Shown here: in pieces, positions 26,005 through 46,459 of the stretch
How the letters are laid out: each line of letters opens with the position of its first letter
Numbering within the stretch: the stretch's first letter is position 1
DNA from: Azotobacter chroococcum
GTDB lineage: Bacteria > Pseudomonadota > Gammaproteobacteria > Pseudomonadales > Pseudomonadaceae
Length of the DNA stretch: 64,000 nucleotides
NCBI RefSeq assembly: GCF_004339665.1
Contig: NZ_SMMU01000002.1
Location: 62,001-126,000 of the forward strand
Direction of reading: 5' to 3'
Notes under the pieces: generated by a model
What the model saw: only the letters and a program-made list of their open reading frames with translations
Told to the model about the DNA's origin: nothing
Database searches by the model: none
Position numbers and translations under genes: made by a program

Positions 26005-26436
26005 ATGGCTAAGAAGATTCAGGCTTATATCAAGCTGCAAGTGAAGGCCGGCCAGGCCAACCCGTCGCCGCCGGTCGGTCCGGCTCTGGGTCAGCATGGT
26101 GTGAATATCATGGAGTTCTGCAAGGCGTTCAACGCCAAGACCCAAGGCATGGAACTGGGTCTGCCGACTCCGGTGATCATCACCGTCTATAGTGACCGCA
26201 GCTTTACCTTTGAAACCAAGAGCACCCCGGCATCCGTCTTGCTGAAAAAGGCGGCCGGTATCTCCAGTGGTTCTGCTCGCCCGAACACCCAGAAAGTCGG
26301 TACCGTGAACCGTGCTCAGCTGGAAGAGATCGCCAAGGCCAAGCAGGCCGATCTGACGGCCGCTGACCTGGAGGCTGCTGTGCGTACCATCGCTGGTTCC
26401 GCGCGCAGCATGGGCCTGAACGTGGAGGGTGTTTAA
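26005..26436 (+). CDS. rplK: 50S ribosomal protein L11
   Basis: The 143-residue protein begins [20 protein letters not shown]. The N-terminal domain has the proline-rich [16 protein letters not shown] segment, which contacts thiopeptide antibiotics in the family, and the C-terminal rRNA-binding domain ends [14 protein letters not shown]. It forms the GTPase-associated stalk base. CTGGAG precedes the ATG, and rplA follows with no intervening base. Confidence 0.98.
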   Translation: MAKKIQAYIKLQVKAGQANPSPPVGPALGQHGVNIMEFCKAFNAKTQGMELGLPTPVIITVYSDRSFTFETKSTPASVLLKKAAGISSGSARPNTQKVGTVNRAQLEEIAKAKQADLTAADLEAAVRTIAGSARSMGLNVEGV

Positions 26437-27132
26437 ATGGCTAAGCTGACCAAGCGCCAGAAGGCGATCGCTGCAAAGGTAGAGGCAGGCAAGCAGTACG
26501 GCTTCGAAGAAGCTGCCGCTCTGCTGGCAGATCTCTCCACCATCAAATTCAAAGAATCTGTAGACATCGCCATCAATCTTGGTGTGGATCCGCGTAAATC
26601 CGACCAGGTTGTGCGTGGCGCCACCGTGCTGCCGAACGGCACCGGCAAGAGCGTGCGCGTTGCCGTGTTTACCCAGGGCCCTGCTGCCGAAGCAGCCTTG
26701 GCCGCTGGTGCCGACAAGGTAGGCATGGACGAGTTGGCTGCCGAGATGAAGGGCGGCGATCTGAGCTATGACGTGGTCATTGCCTCCCCGGATGCAATGC
26801 GTGTCGTTGGTCAGTTGGGCCAGATCCTCGGCCCGCGTGGTCTGATGCCGAACCCGAAGGTGGGTACCGTGACCCCCGACGTAGCTACGGCCGTGAAAAA
26901 CGCCAAGGCTGGTCAGGTGCGTTTCCGCACCGACAAGAACGGCATCATCCACGCTTCGGTGGGCAAGGTCGATTTCGAGCCGATCAAGCTGAAGCAGAAC
27001 GTCGAAGCCCTGCTGAGCGACCTGAAGCGCCTGAAGCCGTCCACCTCCAAGGGCGTCTACGTCAAGCGTGTGACCCTCAGCACGACCATGGGGCCGGGGC
27101 TGGTCATCGATCAGGCTTCCCTGGAAGCCTAA
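26437..27132 (+). CDS. rplA: 50S ribosomal protein L1
   Basis: The 231-residue protein begins [20 protein letters not shown]. It includes [18 protein letters not shown], the L1 family signature, and ends [17 protein letters not shown]1 forms the mobile E-site stalk and in E. coli represses rplKA translation. Its ATG abuts the rplK TAA, so the pair is translationally coupled. Confidence 0.98.
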   Translation: MAKLTKRQKAIAAKVEAGKQYGFEEAAALLADLSTIKFKESVDIAINLGVDPRKSDQVVRGATVLPNGTGKSVRVAVFTQGPAAEAALAAGADKVGMDELAAEMKGGDLSYDVVIASPDAMRVVGQLGQILGPRGLMPNPKVGTVTPDVATAVKNAKAGQVRFRTDKNGIIHASVGKVDFEPIKLKQNVEALLSDLKRLKPSTSKGVYVKRVTLSTTMGPGLVIDQASLEA

Positions 27133-27203
27133 GCATTGAGCGTGGCGGACTGTTCCGTCACGCCAACTATTGGGGTCCCTGCCTGGCGGGGGCTATCCAA
27201 GAC

Positions 27204-27238
27204 CGTAGGCGGCGCAAGCCTTAAACCCTCAGCCTACG
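27204..27238 (+). promoter_or_regulatory. Leader structure upstream of rplJ (probable L10 autoregulatory leader)
   Basis: CGTAGGC (27204-27210) and GCCTACG (27232-27238) form the base of a stem in the 193-base rplA-rplJ gap. An upstream GCGTGGCGGA / TCCGTCACGC element is also present. Its position fits the L10-(L12)4 binding leader known from E. coli; equivalence is inferred from location and pairing only. Confidence 0.5.
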
Positions 27239-27325
27239 CAGATGGTGCTCCCGATTCGTACCGAATCAGACACCAAAGCGCGTCCGGCTCTGCTGGGCGA
27301 AACGGTAACATCCAGGAGTAAACCC

Positions 27326-27826
27326 GTGGCAATCAAACTCGAAGACAAGAAGGCCATCGTCGCTGAAGTCAACGAGGCTGCCAAGGCTGCCCTGTCCGCT
27401 GTCGTGGCCGATGCCCGTGGCGTGACCGTCGGCGCCATGACCGGACTCCGTAAAGAGGCCCGCGAGGCTGGTGTGTACGTGCGAGTCGTGCGTAACACCC
27501 TGGCCCGCCGCGCCGTCGCAGGCACTCAGTTCGAGATCCTGAACGACGCGTTCAAGGGCCCGACCCTGATCGCTTTCTCCAACGAACATCCGGGTGCTGC
27601 AGCCCGTATCTTCAAGGAGTTTGCCAAGGGTCAGGACAAGTTCGAGATCAAGGCCGCTGCATTCGAGGGGCAGTTCCTCGCAGCCAACCAGATCGACGTA
27701 CTGGCTACCCTGCCGACCTACAACGAAGCCGTTGCACAGCTGATGAGCGTGATTCAGGGCGCTACCAGCAAGCTGGCCCGTACCTTGGCGGCAATTCGCG
27801 ACCAGAAAGAGGGTGCGGCTGCCTGA
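27326..27826 (+). CDS. rplJ: 50S ribosomal protein L10
   Basis: The 166-residue protein starts at a GTG with CCAGGAGTAA upstream and reads [41 protein letters not shown] is the rRNA-binding part, and the C-terminal helix that recruits L7/L12 dimers ends [12 protein letters not shown]. It anchors the ribosomal stalk. rplL follows after 81 bases. Confidence 0.97.
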   Translation: MAIKLEDKKAIVAEVNEAAKAALSAVVADARGVTVGAMTGLRKEAREAGVYVRVVRNTLARRAVAGTQFEILNDAFKGPTLIAFSNEHPGAAARIFKEFAKGQDKFEIKAAAFEGQFLAANQIDVLATLPTYNEAVAQLMSVIQGATSKLARTLAAIRDQKEGAAA

Positions 27827-27907
27827 CCGGCATCCGGCTGCTTTCGAACTCATATTTAACTTTGATGGCCGTGAAAAGGCCGTCTATCCCTAACAGGAAT
27901 TAGAGTC

Positions 27908-28276
27908 ATGGCTCTGACCAACGAAGATATCATCAACGCCGTTTCCGAAATGTCCGTCATGCAGATCGTCGAGCTGATCAAGGCGATGGAAGAGAAGTTC
28001 GGCGTGACTGCTGCCGCTGCCGTGGCTGCCGGCCCGGCTGCCGCTGCCCCGGTTGCTGAAGAGCAGACCGAGTTCAACGTCATTCTGACCGAGGCTGGCG
28101 AAAAGAAAGTGAACGTGATCAAGGTCGTTCGCGAGCTGACCGGTCTGGGTCTGAAGGAAGCCAAGGCTGTTGTCGACGGCGCTCCGGGCGTGGTCAAGGA
28201 AGGCATCTCCAAGGAAGAGGCCGAGGCTGCCAAGAAGGCCCTGGAAGAAGCTGGCGCGAAAGTCGAGCTCAAGTAA
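27908..28276 (+). CDS. rplL: 50S ribosomal protein L7/L12
   Basis: The 122-residue protein begins [20 protein letters not shown] (dimerisation domain). An Ala/Pro-rich hinge covers about residues 34-52, and the C-terminal factor-binding domain ([20 protein letters not shown]) follows. It recruits EF-Tu and EF-G. ACAGGAATTAGAG precedes the ATG. A hairpin downstream separates it from rpoB. Confidence 0.98.
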   Translation: MALTNEDIINAVSEMSVMQIVELIKAMEEKFGVTAAAAVAAGPAAAAPVAEEQTEFNVILTEAGEKKVNVIKVVRELTGLGLKEAKAVVDGAPGVVKEGISKEEAEAAKKALEEAGAKVELK

Positions 28277-28322
28277 GCGACGATCTTGCGTCTACGGCCT
28301 GCGCGCGTTGCGTAAGGCTGAT

Positions 28323-28351
28323 GGCTGGTGGCTGGAGCCACCGGCCTTTTT
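28323..28351 (+). terminator. Attenuator between rplL and rpoB
   Basis: An 11-bp stem GGCTGGTGGCT / AGCCACCGGCC (one G-U pair) with a GG loop, followed by five T. No strong promoter is evident between it and rpoB at 28492, so it probably gives partial readthrough that sets RNA polymerase subunits below ribosomal proteins, as in E. coli rplL-rpoB. Confidence 0.7.
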
Positions 28352-28491
28352 CCGTTATGGGTGGCTTGCCTGTCTGCCGCCACCCGTGACCTACCACCTC
28401 AGAGGGTGGCGCAGGCAATCAGCCTGCACGATTTCTGGCAACTCCCCTTCGGAGAGGCCAAACAAGCAGGTGACCAAGCTGGGGAACGCTG

Positions 28492-32568
<4,077 letters not shown>

Positions 32569-32633
32569 CCACGCACCGTCCATGCGGTGCCCGGCGCTAG
32601 CCGGCCACCGCCGGTTCGTGAGGAGGAAAGGCC

Positions 32634-36833
<4,200 letters not shown>

Positions 36834-36879
36834 CTGCCAAGGCCTGGGCGGCGAGCTGCCTGTCGGGCCTTGCCTTGAC

Positions 36880-36913
36880 GGGGTCCGGGAGTCTCTTTAG
36901 ACTTACGGACCCC
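36880..36913 (+). promoter_or_regulatory. Long bulged hairpin in the rpoC-rpsL gap (rpsL leader structure)
   Basis: GGGGTCCG / CGGACCCC (8 bp), a 2x2 internal loop (GG/TA), then AGTCT / AGACT (5 bp) with a CTTT loop; followed by TAAATTT. It is the first of two tandem hairpins before rpsL. A Pseudomonas rpsL leader family is catalogued as far as I recall, and this may be a member. Confidence 0.65.
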
Positions 36914-36920
36914 TAAATTT

Positions 36921-36950
36921 GGCAGGGCGAATCGCTCTGCCATTTTGTTT
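36921..36950 (+). terminator. Terminator/attenuator before rpsL
   Basis: 9-bp stem GGCAGGGCG / CGCTCTGCC (one G-U pair) with an AAT loop, followed by ATTTTGTTT. It ends only 30 bases before the rpsL ATG, too close for a separate promoter downstream, which suggests regulated readthrough into the str operon. Confidence 0.7.
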
Positions 36951-36979
36951 ATGTCGAAAGACAACAGTGGAGCTAGTAG

Positions 36980-37351
36980 ATGGCAACTATCAACCAGCTG
37001 GTGCGTCAGCCGCGCAAGCGTCTCGTCGACAAGAGCGACGTGCCTGCGCTGCAGAACTGCCCCCAGCGCCGTGGCGTGTGCACCCGCGTGTACACCACCA
37101 CGCCGAAAAAACCGAACTCGGCACTGCGTAAGGTCTGCCGTGTGCGCCTGACCAACGGTTACGAGGTCACCTCCTATATCGGTGGCGAGGGGCATAACCT
37201 GCAGGAGCACAGTGTAGTGCTGATCCGTGGCGGTCGTGTCAAGGACCTTCCGGGTGTCCGTTACCACACCGTGCGCGGTTCGCTGGATACCACCGGCGTG
37301 AAAGACCGCAAGCAGGGCCGTTCCAAATACGGTACCAAGCGTCCGAAGTAA
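36980..37351 (+). CDS. rpsL: 30S ribosomal protein S12
   Basis: The 123-residue decoding-centre protein begins [20 protein letters not shown]. Lys43 and Lys44 in [12 protein letters not shown], and Lys88 and Pro91 in [11 protein letters not shown], are the wild-type residues at streptomycin-resistance positions. It heads the str operon (rpsL-rpsG-fusA-tufA), just after two tandem leader hairpins. Confidence 0.98.
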   Translation: MATINQLVRQPRKRLVDKSDVPALQNCPQRRGVCTRVYTTTPKKPNSALRKVCRVRLTNGYEVTSYIGGEGHNLQEHSVVLIRGGRVKDLPGVRYHTVRGSLDTTGVKDRKQGRSKYGTKRPK

Positions 37352-37457
37352 TTCGGTGCGCCAATTTTCTATTTGTTGAGTCGATAAGAGTAAGGTCGGA
37401 CGTGGCCTTGGTGGCTACCGTTCCGAGCTAACCTGAAGACCGTTTGAGGGCTTATCA

Positions 37458-37928
37458 ATGCCAAGACGTCGTGTAGCAGCCAAGCGTGAGATTCTGGATG
37501 ATCCGAAATACGGAAGCCAAATTCTTGCCAAGTTCATGAACCACGTGATGGAAAGCGGCAAGAAGGCGGTTGCCGAGCGCATCGTTTACGGCGCGCTGGA
37601 TACCGTCAAAACCCGCAAGAACAGTGATCCCCTGGAAATCTTCGAAAAAGCACTCGACGCCATCGCTCCGCTGGTCGAAGTGAAGTCCCGCCGCGTGGGT
37701 GGTGCGACTTACCAGGTTCCGGTCGAGGTTCGTCCGTCGCGTCGCAATGCGCTGGCCATGCGCTGGCTGGTGGACTCCGCACGCAAGCGTGGCGAGAAAT
37801 CCATGGCCCTGCGTCTCGCTGGTGAGCTGCTTGATGCCTCCGAGGGCAAGGGCGCTGCTGTGAAGAAGCGTGAAGACGTGCATCGCATGGCCGAGGCGAA
37901 CAAGGCGTTCTCGCACTATCGTTTCTGA
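37458..37928 (+). CDS. rpsG: 30S ribosomal protein S7
   Basis: The 156-residue protein begins [20 protein letters not shown] and ends [15 protein letters not shown]. It nucleates assembly of the 30S head and in E. coli is the autogenous repressor of the str operon, acting in the rpsL-rpsG gap. That gap is 106 bases here, long enough for a similar site, but I did not identify one. Confidence 0.98.
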   Translation: MPRRRVAAKREILDDPKYGSQILAKFMNHVMESGKKAVAERIVYGALDTVKTRKNSDPLEIFEKALDAIAPLVEVKSRRVGGATYQVPVEVRPSRRNALAMRWLVDSARKRGEKSMALRLAGELLDASEGKGAAVKKREDVHRMAEANKAFSHYRF

Positions 37929-37957
37929 ATTCAGCCTCCATCTACGAGGACCTCATT

Positions 37958-40060
<2,103 letters not shown>

Positions 40061-40090
40061 TTCAGCCCTTTAAGTAAGAGGTTTACTGTC

Positions 40091-41284
40091 GTGGCTAAGG
40101 AAAAATTCGAACGTAACAAACCGCACGTCAACGTCGGCACCATCGGTCACGTGGACCATGGCAAGACCACTCTGACGGCCGCCCTGACCAAGGTCTGCTC
40201 CGAGACTTGGGGTGGCTCCGCTCGTGCCTTCGACCAGATCGACAATGCTCCGGAAGAAAAGGCGCGCGGTATCACCATCAACACTTCCCACGTTGAATAC
40301 GATTCCGCAACCCGTCACTACGCGCACGTCGATTGCCCCGGTCACGCCGACTACGTGAAGAACATGATCACCGGTGCTGCCCAGATGGACGGCGCTATCC
40401 TGGTCTGCTCGGCTGCCGACGGCCCCATGCCGCAAACCCGCGAGCACATCCTGCTGTCCCGTCAGGTGGGCGTTCCCTACATCGTCGTGTTCCTGAACAA
40501 GGCCGACATGGTCGACGACGCCGAGCTCCTGGAGCTGGTCGAGATGGAAGTGCGCGATCTGCTGTCCACCTACGACTTCCCGGGCGACGACACTCCGATC
40601 ATCACCGGCTCTGCCCTGATGGCCCTGGAAGGCAAGGATGACAACGGCATCGGCGTTTCCGCCGTGCGCAAGCTGGTGGAAACCCTCGACTCCTACATTC
40701 CGGAGCCGGTGCGTGCCATCGATCAGCCGTTCCTGATGCCGATCGAAGACGTGTTCTCGATCTCCGGTCGCGGCACCGTGGTGACCGGTCGTGTTGAGCG
40801 TGGCATCGTCAAGGTGGGTGAGGAGGTGGAGATCGTCGGTATCCGTCCGACCACCAAGACCACCTGCACCGGCGTGGAAATGTTCCGCAAGCTGCTCGAT
40901 GAAGGTCGTGCCGGCGAAAACATCGGCGCCCTGCTGCGCGGCACCAAGCGTGAAGACGTGGAGCGCGGCCAGGTTCTGGCCAAGCCGGGCACCATCAAGC
41001 CGCACACCAAGTTCGAAGCCGAAGTGTACGTGCTGTCCAAGGAAGAGGGTGGTCGTCACACTCCGTTCTTCAAGGGCTACCGTCCGCAGTTCTACTTCCG
41101 CACCACCGACGTGACCGGTAACGTCGAGCTGCCGGAAGGCGTCGAGATGGTGATGCCGGGTGACAACATCAAGATGGTCGTCACCCTGATCGCTCCGATC
41201 GCCATGGAAGACGGTCTGCGCTTCGCAATTCGCGAAGGCGGTCGTACCGTTGGCGCCGGTGTGGTTGCCAAGGTCATCGAGTAA
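40091..41284 (+). CDS. tufA: Elongation factor Tu (copy 2)
   Basis: The 397-residue product is identical to that of the copy at 23610. It starts at a GTG preceded by AAGAGG. By eye the two genes differ at only five synonymous positions, in codons 3, 5, 10, 396 and 397, while flanking sequences are unrelated. It is the last gene of the str operon and ends at a strong terminator. Confidence 0.98.
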   Translation: MAKEKFERNKPHVNVGTIGHVDHGKTTLTAALTKVCSETWGGSARAFDQIDNAPEEKARGITINTSHVEYDSATRHYAHVDCPGHADYVKNMITGAAQMDGAILVCSAADGPMPQTREHILLSRQVGVPYIVVFLNKADMVDDAELLELVEMEVRDLLSTYDFPGDDTPIITGSALMALEGKDDNGIGVSAVRKLVETLDSYIPEPVRAIDQPFLMPIEDVFSISGRGTVVTGRVERGIVKVGEEVEIVGIRPTTKTTCTGVEMFRKLLDEGRAGENIGALLRGTKREDVERGQVLAKPGTIKPHTKFEAEVYVLSKEEGGRHTPFFKGYRPQFYFRTTDVTGNVELPEGVEMVMPGDNIKMVVTLIAPIAMEDGLRFAIREGGRTVGAGVVAKVIE

Positions 41285-41295
41285 TCGATGAGGTG

Positions 41296-41327
41296 ATAGA
41301 AAAAGCCCCTTTTGGGGCTTTTTCTAT
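41296..41327 (+). terminator. Strong terminator after tufA
   Basis: Perfect 14-bp stem with a TTTT loop: ATAGAAAAAGCCCC pairs with GGGGCTTTTTCTAT. The A-tract and T-tract make it potentially bidirectional. It ends the str operon. Confidence 0.93.
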
Positions 41328-41341
41328 TGCTGATCATTTTA

Positions 41342-41370
41342 TTGACACCTTGGGGGAGCATCCGTACAAT
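41342..41370 (+). promoter_or_regulatory. Sigma-70 promoter of the S10 operon
   Basis: TTGACA (41342-41347), exactly 17-base spacer, TACAAT (41365-41370), followed by a GC-rich discriminator. The predicted leader to rpsJ is only about 57 bases. Confidence 0.88.
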
Positions 41371-41433
41371 TGCGCCTCCTTTTATCGGGCGTATTCCGCT
41401 CGGTAGGGTGGCAACTTCGAGTCTGAGGTCAAA

Positions 41434-41745
41434 ATGCAAAACCAACAAATCCGTATTCGGTTGAAGGCTTTTGACCATCGCCTGATTGATCAATCTACCC
41501 AGGAAATCGTGGAAACCGCGAAACGTACTGGTGCTCAGGTGCGTGGTCCGATTCCTCTGCCTACTCGCAAAGAGCGGTATACCGTTCTGGTTTCGCCGCA
41601 CGTCAACAAGGATGCGCGTGATCAGTACGAAATTCGTACCCACAAGCGTGTGCTGGACATCGTTCAGCCGACCGACAAGACCGTCGATGCGCTGATGAAG
41701 CTCGATCTGGCGGCTGGCGTGGAAGTGCAGATCAGCCTCGGCTAA
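41434..41745 (+). CDS. rpsJ: 30S ribosomal protein S10 (NusE)
   Basis: The 103-residue protein begins [20 protein letters not shown] and includes [20 protein letters not shown]. Besides its 30S role it is NusE, partner of NusB and of the NusG KOW domain. It is first gene of the S10 operon, with a consensus promoter about 64 bases upstream. rplC starts 84 bases downstream. Confidence 0.98.
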   Translation: MQNQQIRIRLKAFDHRLIDQSTQEIVETAKRTGAQVRGPIPLPTRKERYTVLVSPHVNKDARDQYEIRTHKRVLDIVQPTDKTVDALMKLDLAAGVEVQISLG

Positions 41746-41829
41746 GACCGTTCAGGTTTTGGTCGTGTAACGCTCTGAAATGGGCGGCCATAGCGGGTGA
41801 AAGCCCCGTACACTCGAGAGGTTCAAAAA

Positions 41830-42465
41830 ATGACTATTGGTGTAGTCGGTCGTAAGTGCGGCATGACCCGCATTTTCACCGAAGAAGGTGTCTCCATTCC
41901 GGTTACGGTCATTGAGATCGAGCCGAATCGCGTGACCCAGTTCAAGAACGAAGAAAGCGACGGCTATCGTGCAGTGCAAATCACTGTTGGCGAGCGCCGT
42001 GCTTCGCGTGTGACCAAGGCGCAGGCTGGTCACTTCGCCAAGGCGAATGTCGCTGCTGGTCGTGGTGTCTGGGAGTTCCGCCTCGAAGAGGGCGAGTACC
42101 AGGCCGGTGATCAGATCACTACCGAAATTTTCCAGGCAGGACAGTTGGTGGATGTCACCGGTCAGTCCAAGGGTAAAGGCTATGCCGGTACCATCAAGCG
42201 CTGGAATTTCCGTGGTCAGGACAATACCCACGGCAACTCAGTCTCTCACCGTGTTCCGGGCTCCATCGGCCAGTGCCAGACTCCTGGCCGTGTGTTCAAG
42301 GGCAAGAAGATGTCCGGTCATATGGGTGCCGAGCGCGTGACTGTGCAGTCCCTGGAAGTGGTTCGTGTTGATGCCGAGCGCAATCTGCTGCTGGTCAAGG
42401 GTGCTGTTCCCGGCGCTACCGGCGGCGATGTGATCGTGCGTCCGGCAGCCAAGGCTCGCGGTTAA
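41830..42465 (+). CDS. rplC: 50S ribosomal protein L3
   Basis: The 211-residue protein begins [20 protein letters not shown]. Its central loop [20 protein letters not shown] reaches the peptidyl transferase centre and contains the glutamine methylated by PrmB in relatives. The ATG at 41830 is chosen because the 11 upstream residues are not conserved. rplD follows after 13 bases. Confidence 0.98.
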   Translation: MTIGVVGRKCGMTRIFTEEGVSIPVTVIEIEPNRVTQFKNEESDGYRAVQITVGERRASRVTKAQAGHFAKANVAAGRGVWEFRLEEGEYQAGDQITTEIFQAGQLVDVTGQSKGKGYAGTIKRWNFRGQDNTHGNSVSHRVPGSIGQCQTPGRVFKGKKMSGHMGAERVTVQSLEVVRVDAERNLLLVKGAVPGATGGDVIVRPAAKARG

Positions 42466-42478
42466 GGGGGAAGCTGAG

Positions 42479-43081
42479 ATGCAATTGAATGTGAATGGCG
42501 CTCAGGCGATCGAAGTCTCTGAGCGCACTTTTGGCGGCGAATTCAACGAGACCCTCGTGCACCAGGCTGTCGTTGCCTATCTGGCGGGTGGTCGCCAGGG
42601 CAGCAAGCAGCAGAAGAATCGCTCCGACGTCAGCGGTGGCGGCAAGCGCCCCTGGCGCCAGAAGGGCACCGGTCGTGCGCGTGCCGGTACCACTCGTGGT
42701 CCGATCTGGCGTGGCGGCGGCATGACCTTCGCCGCTCGTCCGCAGAATCATGAGCAGAAGCTCAACAAGAAGATGTACCGTGCCGCTCTGCGCTCGATCC
42801 TGAGCGAGTTGGTACGCCAGGATCGCCTGGTCATTGTTGAAGATTTCGCCGTGGATGCCCCGAAGACCAAGAGTTTGGTGAGCAAGCTGGGTAGCCTGGG
42901 CCTGAACGATGTGCTGATCGTCTCCGATGCTGTGGATCAGAACTTGTATCTGGCTGCCCGCAACCTGCCGCATGTCGATGTTCGCGACGTTCAGGGTTCC
43001 GATCCGGTCAGCCTGATCGCGTATGACAAGGTGCTGATCACCGTGCCGGCCGTGAAGAAATTCGAGGAGCTGCTGGGATGA
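42479..43081 (+). CDS. rplD: 50S ribosomal protein L4
   Basis: The 200-residue protein begins [20 protein letters not shown]. It has the exit-tunnel loop with [21 protein letters not shown]4 is the S10-operon repressor in E. coli, but the leader here looks too short for that mechanism. Its TGA overlaps the rplW start as ATGA. Confidence 0.98.
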   Translation: MQLNVNGAQAIEVSERTFGGEFNETLVHQAVVAYLAGGRQGSKQQKNRSDVSGGGKRPWRQKGTGRARAGTTRGPIWRGGGMTFAARPQNHEQKLNKKMYRAALRSILSELVRQDRLVIVEDFAVDAPKTKSLVSKLGSLGLNDVLIVSDAVDQNLYLAARNLPHVDVRDVQGSDPVSLIAYDKVLITVPAVKKFEELLG

Positions 43082-43377
43082 ACCAGGAACGCGTATTTAA
43101 AGTGCTGCTTGGTCCGCACATCTCCGAGAAGGCCACCGTGCTGGCGGAAAGCAAGAAGCAGTTCGTTTTCAAGGTTGCCACCGATGCAACCAAGCTGGAA
43201 ATCAAGAAGGCTGTCGAAGCTCTGTTCGAAGTGAAGGTCGCCCGTGTCACCACCCTGAATGTCCAGGGCAAGACCAAGCGCACCGCTCGCGGTCTGGGCA
43301 AGCGCAACGACTGGAAGAAGGCGTACGTCGCTCTTCAGGCCGGCCAAGATCTCGATTTCGCCAGCAGCGCTGAGTAA
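43078..43377 (+). CDS. rplW: 50S ribosomal protein L23
   Basis: The 99-residue protein begins [20 protein letters not shown] and includes [20 protein letters not shown]. It lies at the tunnel exit, where it docks trigger factor and SRP. The start overlaps rplD by 4 bases, indicating translational coupling. Confidence 0.98.
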   Translation: MNQERVFKVLLGPHISEKATVLAESKKQFVFKVATDATKLEIKKAVEALFEVKVARVTTLNVQGKTKRTARGLGKRNDWKKAYVALQAGQDLDFASSAE

Positions 43378-43388
43378 AGGGGTGCATC

Positions 43389-44210
43389 ATGGCAATCGTT
43401 AAATGCAAACCGACTTCCGCTGGCCGCCGCTTCGTGGTCAAGGTGGTCAACCAGGAGCTGCACAAGGGTGCCCCCTATGCGCCGCTGCTGGAGAAGAAGT
43501 CCAAGTCCGGCGGCCGTAACAACAACGGTCGCATCACCACCCGTCATATTGGTGGTGGTCACAAGCAGCACTATCGCCTGGTCGACTTCCGTCGCAGCAA
43601 GGATGGCATTCCTGCCATCGTCGAGCGCATCGAGTACGACCCGAACCGCACCGCGCATATCGCACTGCTGAAGTATGCCGACGGCGAGCGTCGCTACATC
43701 ATCGCACCGAAGGGCGTGGCGGCTGGTGACCAGCTGATCTCCGGCGTGAACGCACCGATCAAGGCGGGCAATACCCTGCCGCTGCGCAACATTCCGGTCG
43801 GCTCCACCATTCACGCTATCGAGCTGAAGCCGGGCAAGGGTGCGCAGATCGCCCGTTCTGCCGGTGCTTCCGTGCAGCTGGTTGCGCGTGAGGGTGCCTA
43901 CGTGACCCTGCGTCTGCGCTCTGGCGAGATGCGCAAGGTCCTGGCTGATTGCCGTGCGACCCTGGGCGAGGTGTCCAACTCCGAGCACAGTCTGCGCTCG
44001 CTGGGCAAGGCCGGTGCCAAGCGCTGGCGTGGCGTTCGCCCGACCGTTCGTGGCGTGGCGATGAACCCGGTCGACCACCCGCATGGTGGTGGTGAAGGTC
44101 GTACCTCGGGTGGTCGTCATCCGGTGTCGCCGTGGGGCTTCCCGACCAAGGGTGCGAAGACCCGGTCGAACAAGCGCACCGACAACATGATCGTCCGCCG
44201 CCGTAAGTAA
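43389..44210 (+). CDS. rplB: 50S ribosomal protein L2
   Basis: The 273-residue protein begins [20 protein letters not shown]. Near the C-terminus, [20 protein letters not shown] holds the conserved histidine needed for peptidyl transferase activity. It bridges the subunits at 23S rRNA. It is 11 bases after rplW and 16 bases before rpsS. Confidence 0.98.
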   Translation: MAIVKCKPTSAGRRFVVKVVNQELHKGAPYAPLLEKKSKSGGRNNNGRITTRHIGGGHKQHYRLVDFRRSKDGIPAIVERIEYDPNRTAHIALLKYADGERRYIIAPKGVAAGDQLISGVNAPIKAGNTLPLRNIPVGSTIHAIELKPGKGAQIARSAGASVQLVAREGAYVTLRLRSGEMRKVLADCRATLGEVSNSEHSLRSLGKAGAKRWRGVRPTVRGVAMNPVDHPHGGGEGRTSGGRHPVSPWGFPTKGAKTRSNKRTDNMIVRRRK

Positions 44211-44226
44211 CTAGAGGGATACGACT

Positions 44227-44502
44227 GTGCCGCGTTCTCTGAAAAAAGGTCCTTTCATCGATCTTCACCTGTTGAAGAAGGTCGAAGTGGCGGTGGAAAA
44301 AAACGATCGCAAACCGGTCAAGACCTGGTCGCGTCGTTCGATGATCCTGCCGCAGATGGTCGGTCTGACCATTGCTGTGCATAACGGCCGTCAGCATGTC
44401 CCGGTGCTTATCAGCGAGGATATGGTCGGTCACAAACTAGGCGAGTTTGCTGCTACCCGTACCTATCGTGGTCATGCGGCAGACAAGAAAGCCAAGCGTT
44501 GA
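44227..44502 (+). CDS. rpsS: 30S ribosomal protein S19
   Basis: The 91-residue protein starts at a GTG (44227), read [20 protein letters not shown]. It includes [20 protein letters not shown] and [20 protein letters not shown]. It binds the 30S head with S13. The GTG is the only in-frame start that gives the conserved N-terminus. Confidence 0.97.
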   Translation: MPRSLKKGPFIDLHLLKKVEVAVEKNDRKPVKTWSRRSMILPQMVGLTIAVHNGRQHVPVLISEDMVGHKLGEFAATRTYRGHAADKKAKR

Positions 44503-44515
44503 GGGGTAAGGAAAG

Positions 44516-44848
44516 ATGGAAGTAGCCGCTAAGCTGTCGGGCGCTCGAATCTCCGCCCAGAAAGCCCGCTTGGTCGCCGACCAGATCCGCGGGAAGAAGG
44601 TGGGCGATGCGCTCAACCTCCTGGCTTTCAGCAGCAAGAAAGCCGCCGAGATCATGAAGAAAGTGCTGGAGTCGGCCGTTGCCAACGCCGAGCACAACGA
44701 GGGCGCAGACGTGGATGACCTGAAGGTTTCCACCGTTTTCGTCAACGAGGGGCGTTCGCTTAAGCGCATCATGCCGCGCGCCAAGGGCCGTGCTGATCGC
44801 ATCGTCAAGCGGTCTTGCCATATCACTGTCAAGGTTGCGGACAAGTAA
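44516..44848 (+). CDS. rplV: 50S ribosomal protein L22
   Basis: The 110-residue protein begins [20 protein letters not shown]. Its beta-hairpin [20 protein letters not shown] lines the peptide exit tunnel, where macrolide-resistance changes arise in other species; the hairpin looks intact. rpsC starts 14 bases later. Confidence 0.98.
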   Translation: MEVAAKLSGARISAQKARLVADQIRGKKVGDALNLLAFSSKKAAEIMKKVLESAVANAEHNEGADVDDLKVSTVFVNEGRSLKRIMPRAKGRADRIVKRSCHITVKVADK

Positions 44849-44861
44849 CGGAGTCGATCAG

Positions 44862-45548
44862 ATGGGTCAGAAAGTACATCCCGTTGGCATCCGCCTGGGA
44901 ATCGTCAAGGAGCATACCTCGGTCTGGTATGCAGATAAGCGCACTTATGCCGATTATCTGTTCGCCGACCTGAAGGTGCGTGAGTACCTCCAAGACAAAC
45001 TAAAAAGCGCGTCCGTGAGCCGTATCGACATCGCTCGTCCGGCTCAAACCGCACGCATCACCATCCACACCGCTCGTCCCGGCATCGTGATCGGCAAGAA
45101 AGGTGAGGATGTCGAGAAGCTGCGTCAGGACCTGACCAAGCAAATGGGTGTGCCGGTGCACATCAACATCGAAGAGATCCGCAAGCCGGAGCTTGACGGT
45201 ATGCTGGTTGCTCAGAGCGTAGCCCAGCAGCTCGAGCGTCGCGTAATGTTCCGTCGCGCCATGAAGCGCGCCGTGCAGAACGCCATGCGCATTGGTGCCA
45301 AGGGCATCAAGATCCAGGTGAGTGGTCGTCTGGGCGGTGCCGAAATCGCCCGTACCGAATGGTATCGCGAAGGCCGTGTGCCGCTGCACACCCTGCGCGC
45401 AGATATCGATTACGCCACCTACGAAGCGCACACCACCTATGGTGTGATCGGCGTCAAGGTTTGGATCTTCAAGGGCGAGGTCATTGGTGGCCAGCATGAA
45501 GAGCTCAAGCCGCAAGCGCCTGCGCCTCGCAAAAAAGCTGCTAAGTAA
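44862..45548 (+). CDS. rpsC: 30S ribosomal protein S3
   Basis: The 228-residue protein begins [20 protein letters not shown]. It has a KH domain ([20 protein letters not shown], with the GxxG loop) and the C-terminal [18 protein letters not shown] segment ([20 protein letters not shown]). It forms the mRNA entry helicase with S4 and S5. The ATG at 44862 was chosen over the overlapping upstream frame inside rplV. Confidence 0.98.
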   Translation: MGQKVHPVGIRLGIVKEHTSVWYADKRTYADYLFADLKVREYLQDKLKSASVSRIDIARPAQTARITIHTARPGIVIGKKGEDVEKLRQDLTKQMGVPVHINIEEIRKPELDGMLVAQSVAQQLERRVMFRRAMKRAVQNAMRIGAKGIKIQVSGRLGGAEIARTEWYREGRVPLHTLRADIDYATYEAHTTYGVIGVKVWIFKGEVIGGQHEELKPQAPAPRKKAAK

Positions 45549-45562
45549 GAGGAGTACGCAAC

Positions 45563-45976
45563 ATGCTGCAACCCAAGCGTACAAAATTCCGCAAGCAGAT
45601 GACCGGCCACAACCGTGGCTTGGCTCACCGTGGTAGCAAGGTCAGCTTCGGCGAGTTTGCCCTGAAGTCCGTGAGCCGCGGTCGTCTCACCGCTCGCCAG
45701 ATCGAGGCTGCACGTCGCGCCCTGACCCGTCACGTCAAGCGTGGCGGCAAGATCTGGATCCGCGTATTCCCCGACAAGCCGGTTACCAAGAAACCCCTCG
45801 AAGTTCGTATGGGTAAGGGTAAGGGTAACGTCGAGTACTGGGTAGCCCAGATCCAGCCGGGCAAGGTGCTCTACGAAATCGAGGGTGTTTCCGAAGAGCT
45901 GGCGCGCGAGGCTTTCGCCCTGGCAGCAGCCAAGCTGCCGCTCGCCACCACTTTTGTTAAGCGGACGGTGATGTGA
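45563..45976 (+). CDS. rplP: 50S ribosomal protein L16
   Basis: The 137-residue protein begins [20 protein letters not shown]. It includes [20 protein letters not shown] and [20 protein letters not shown], the conserved A-site tRNA contact. The stop codon's final A is the first base of the rpmC ATG (TGATG overlap). Confidence 0.98.
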   Translation: MLQPKRTKFRKQMTGHNRGLAHRGSKVSFGEFALKSVSRGRLTARQIEAARRALTRHVKRGGKIWIRVFPDKPVTKKPLEVRMGKGKGNVEYWVAQIQPGKVLYEIEGVSEELAREAFALAAAKLPLATTFVKRTVM

Positions 45977-46167
45977 TGAAAGCGAATGAACTTCGTGAAA
46001 AATCGGCTGAGCAACTGAGCGAGCAATTGCTCGGCCTGCTGCGTGACCAGTTCAATCTGCGCATGCAGAAGGCAACTGGCCAACTGGGGCAGAGTCACCT
46101 GCTCTCGCAAGTGAAGCGCGATATCGCTCGCGTCAAGACTGTGCTCAACCAGCAGGCAGGTAAGTGA
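45976..46167 (+). CDS. rpmC: 50S ribosomal protein L29
   Basis: The 63-residue helical protein begins [20 protein letters not shown]. The ATG at 45976 overlaps the rplP stop by one base; the GTG three bases upstream is less likely. It sits at the tunnel exit next to L23. Confidence 0.97.
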   Translation: MKANELREKSAEQLSEQLLGLLRDQFNLRMQKATGQLGQSHLLSQVKRDIARVKTVLNQQAGK

Positions 46168-46169
46168 TC

Positions 46170-46436
46170 ATGGCTGAAGCTCAGAAAACCGTTCGTACGC
46201 TGACCGGCCGTGTCGTAAGCGACAAAATGGACAAGACCATCACCGTCCTGATCGAGCGCCGCGTGAAGCACCCGATCTACGGTAAATACGTGAAGCGTTC
46301 GACCAAGCTGCACGCCCACGACGAAACCAACCAGTGCCGTATCGGCGACACGGTCACCATCCGCGAGACCCGTCCGCTGGCCAAGACCAAGTCCTGGATG
46401 CTGGTGGAAGTCGTCGAGCGCGCGGTGGAAGTCTAA
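46170..46436 (+). CDS. rpsQ: 30S ribosomal protein S17
   Basis: The 88-residue OB-fold protein begins [20 protein letters not shown]. It includes [20 protein letters not shown] and [18 protein letters not shown]. It binds the 5' domain of 16S rRNA. It starts 2 bases after rpmC and ends the S10 operon. Confidence 0.97.
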   Translation: MAEAQKTVRTLTGRVVSDKMDKTITVLIERRVKHPIYGKYVKRSTKLHAHDETNQCRIGDTVTIRETRPLAKTKSWMLVEVVERAVEV

Positions 46437-46459
46437 GAGACTAAGGGTCGGAGAAAGTT

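Noticed and set aside
41371..41433. An L4-dependent S10 leader as in E. coli
   Set aside because: The leader from the consensus promoter is only about 57 bases and shows no attenuator hairpin with a U-tract.
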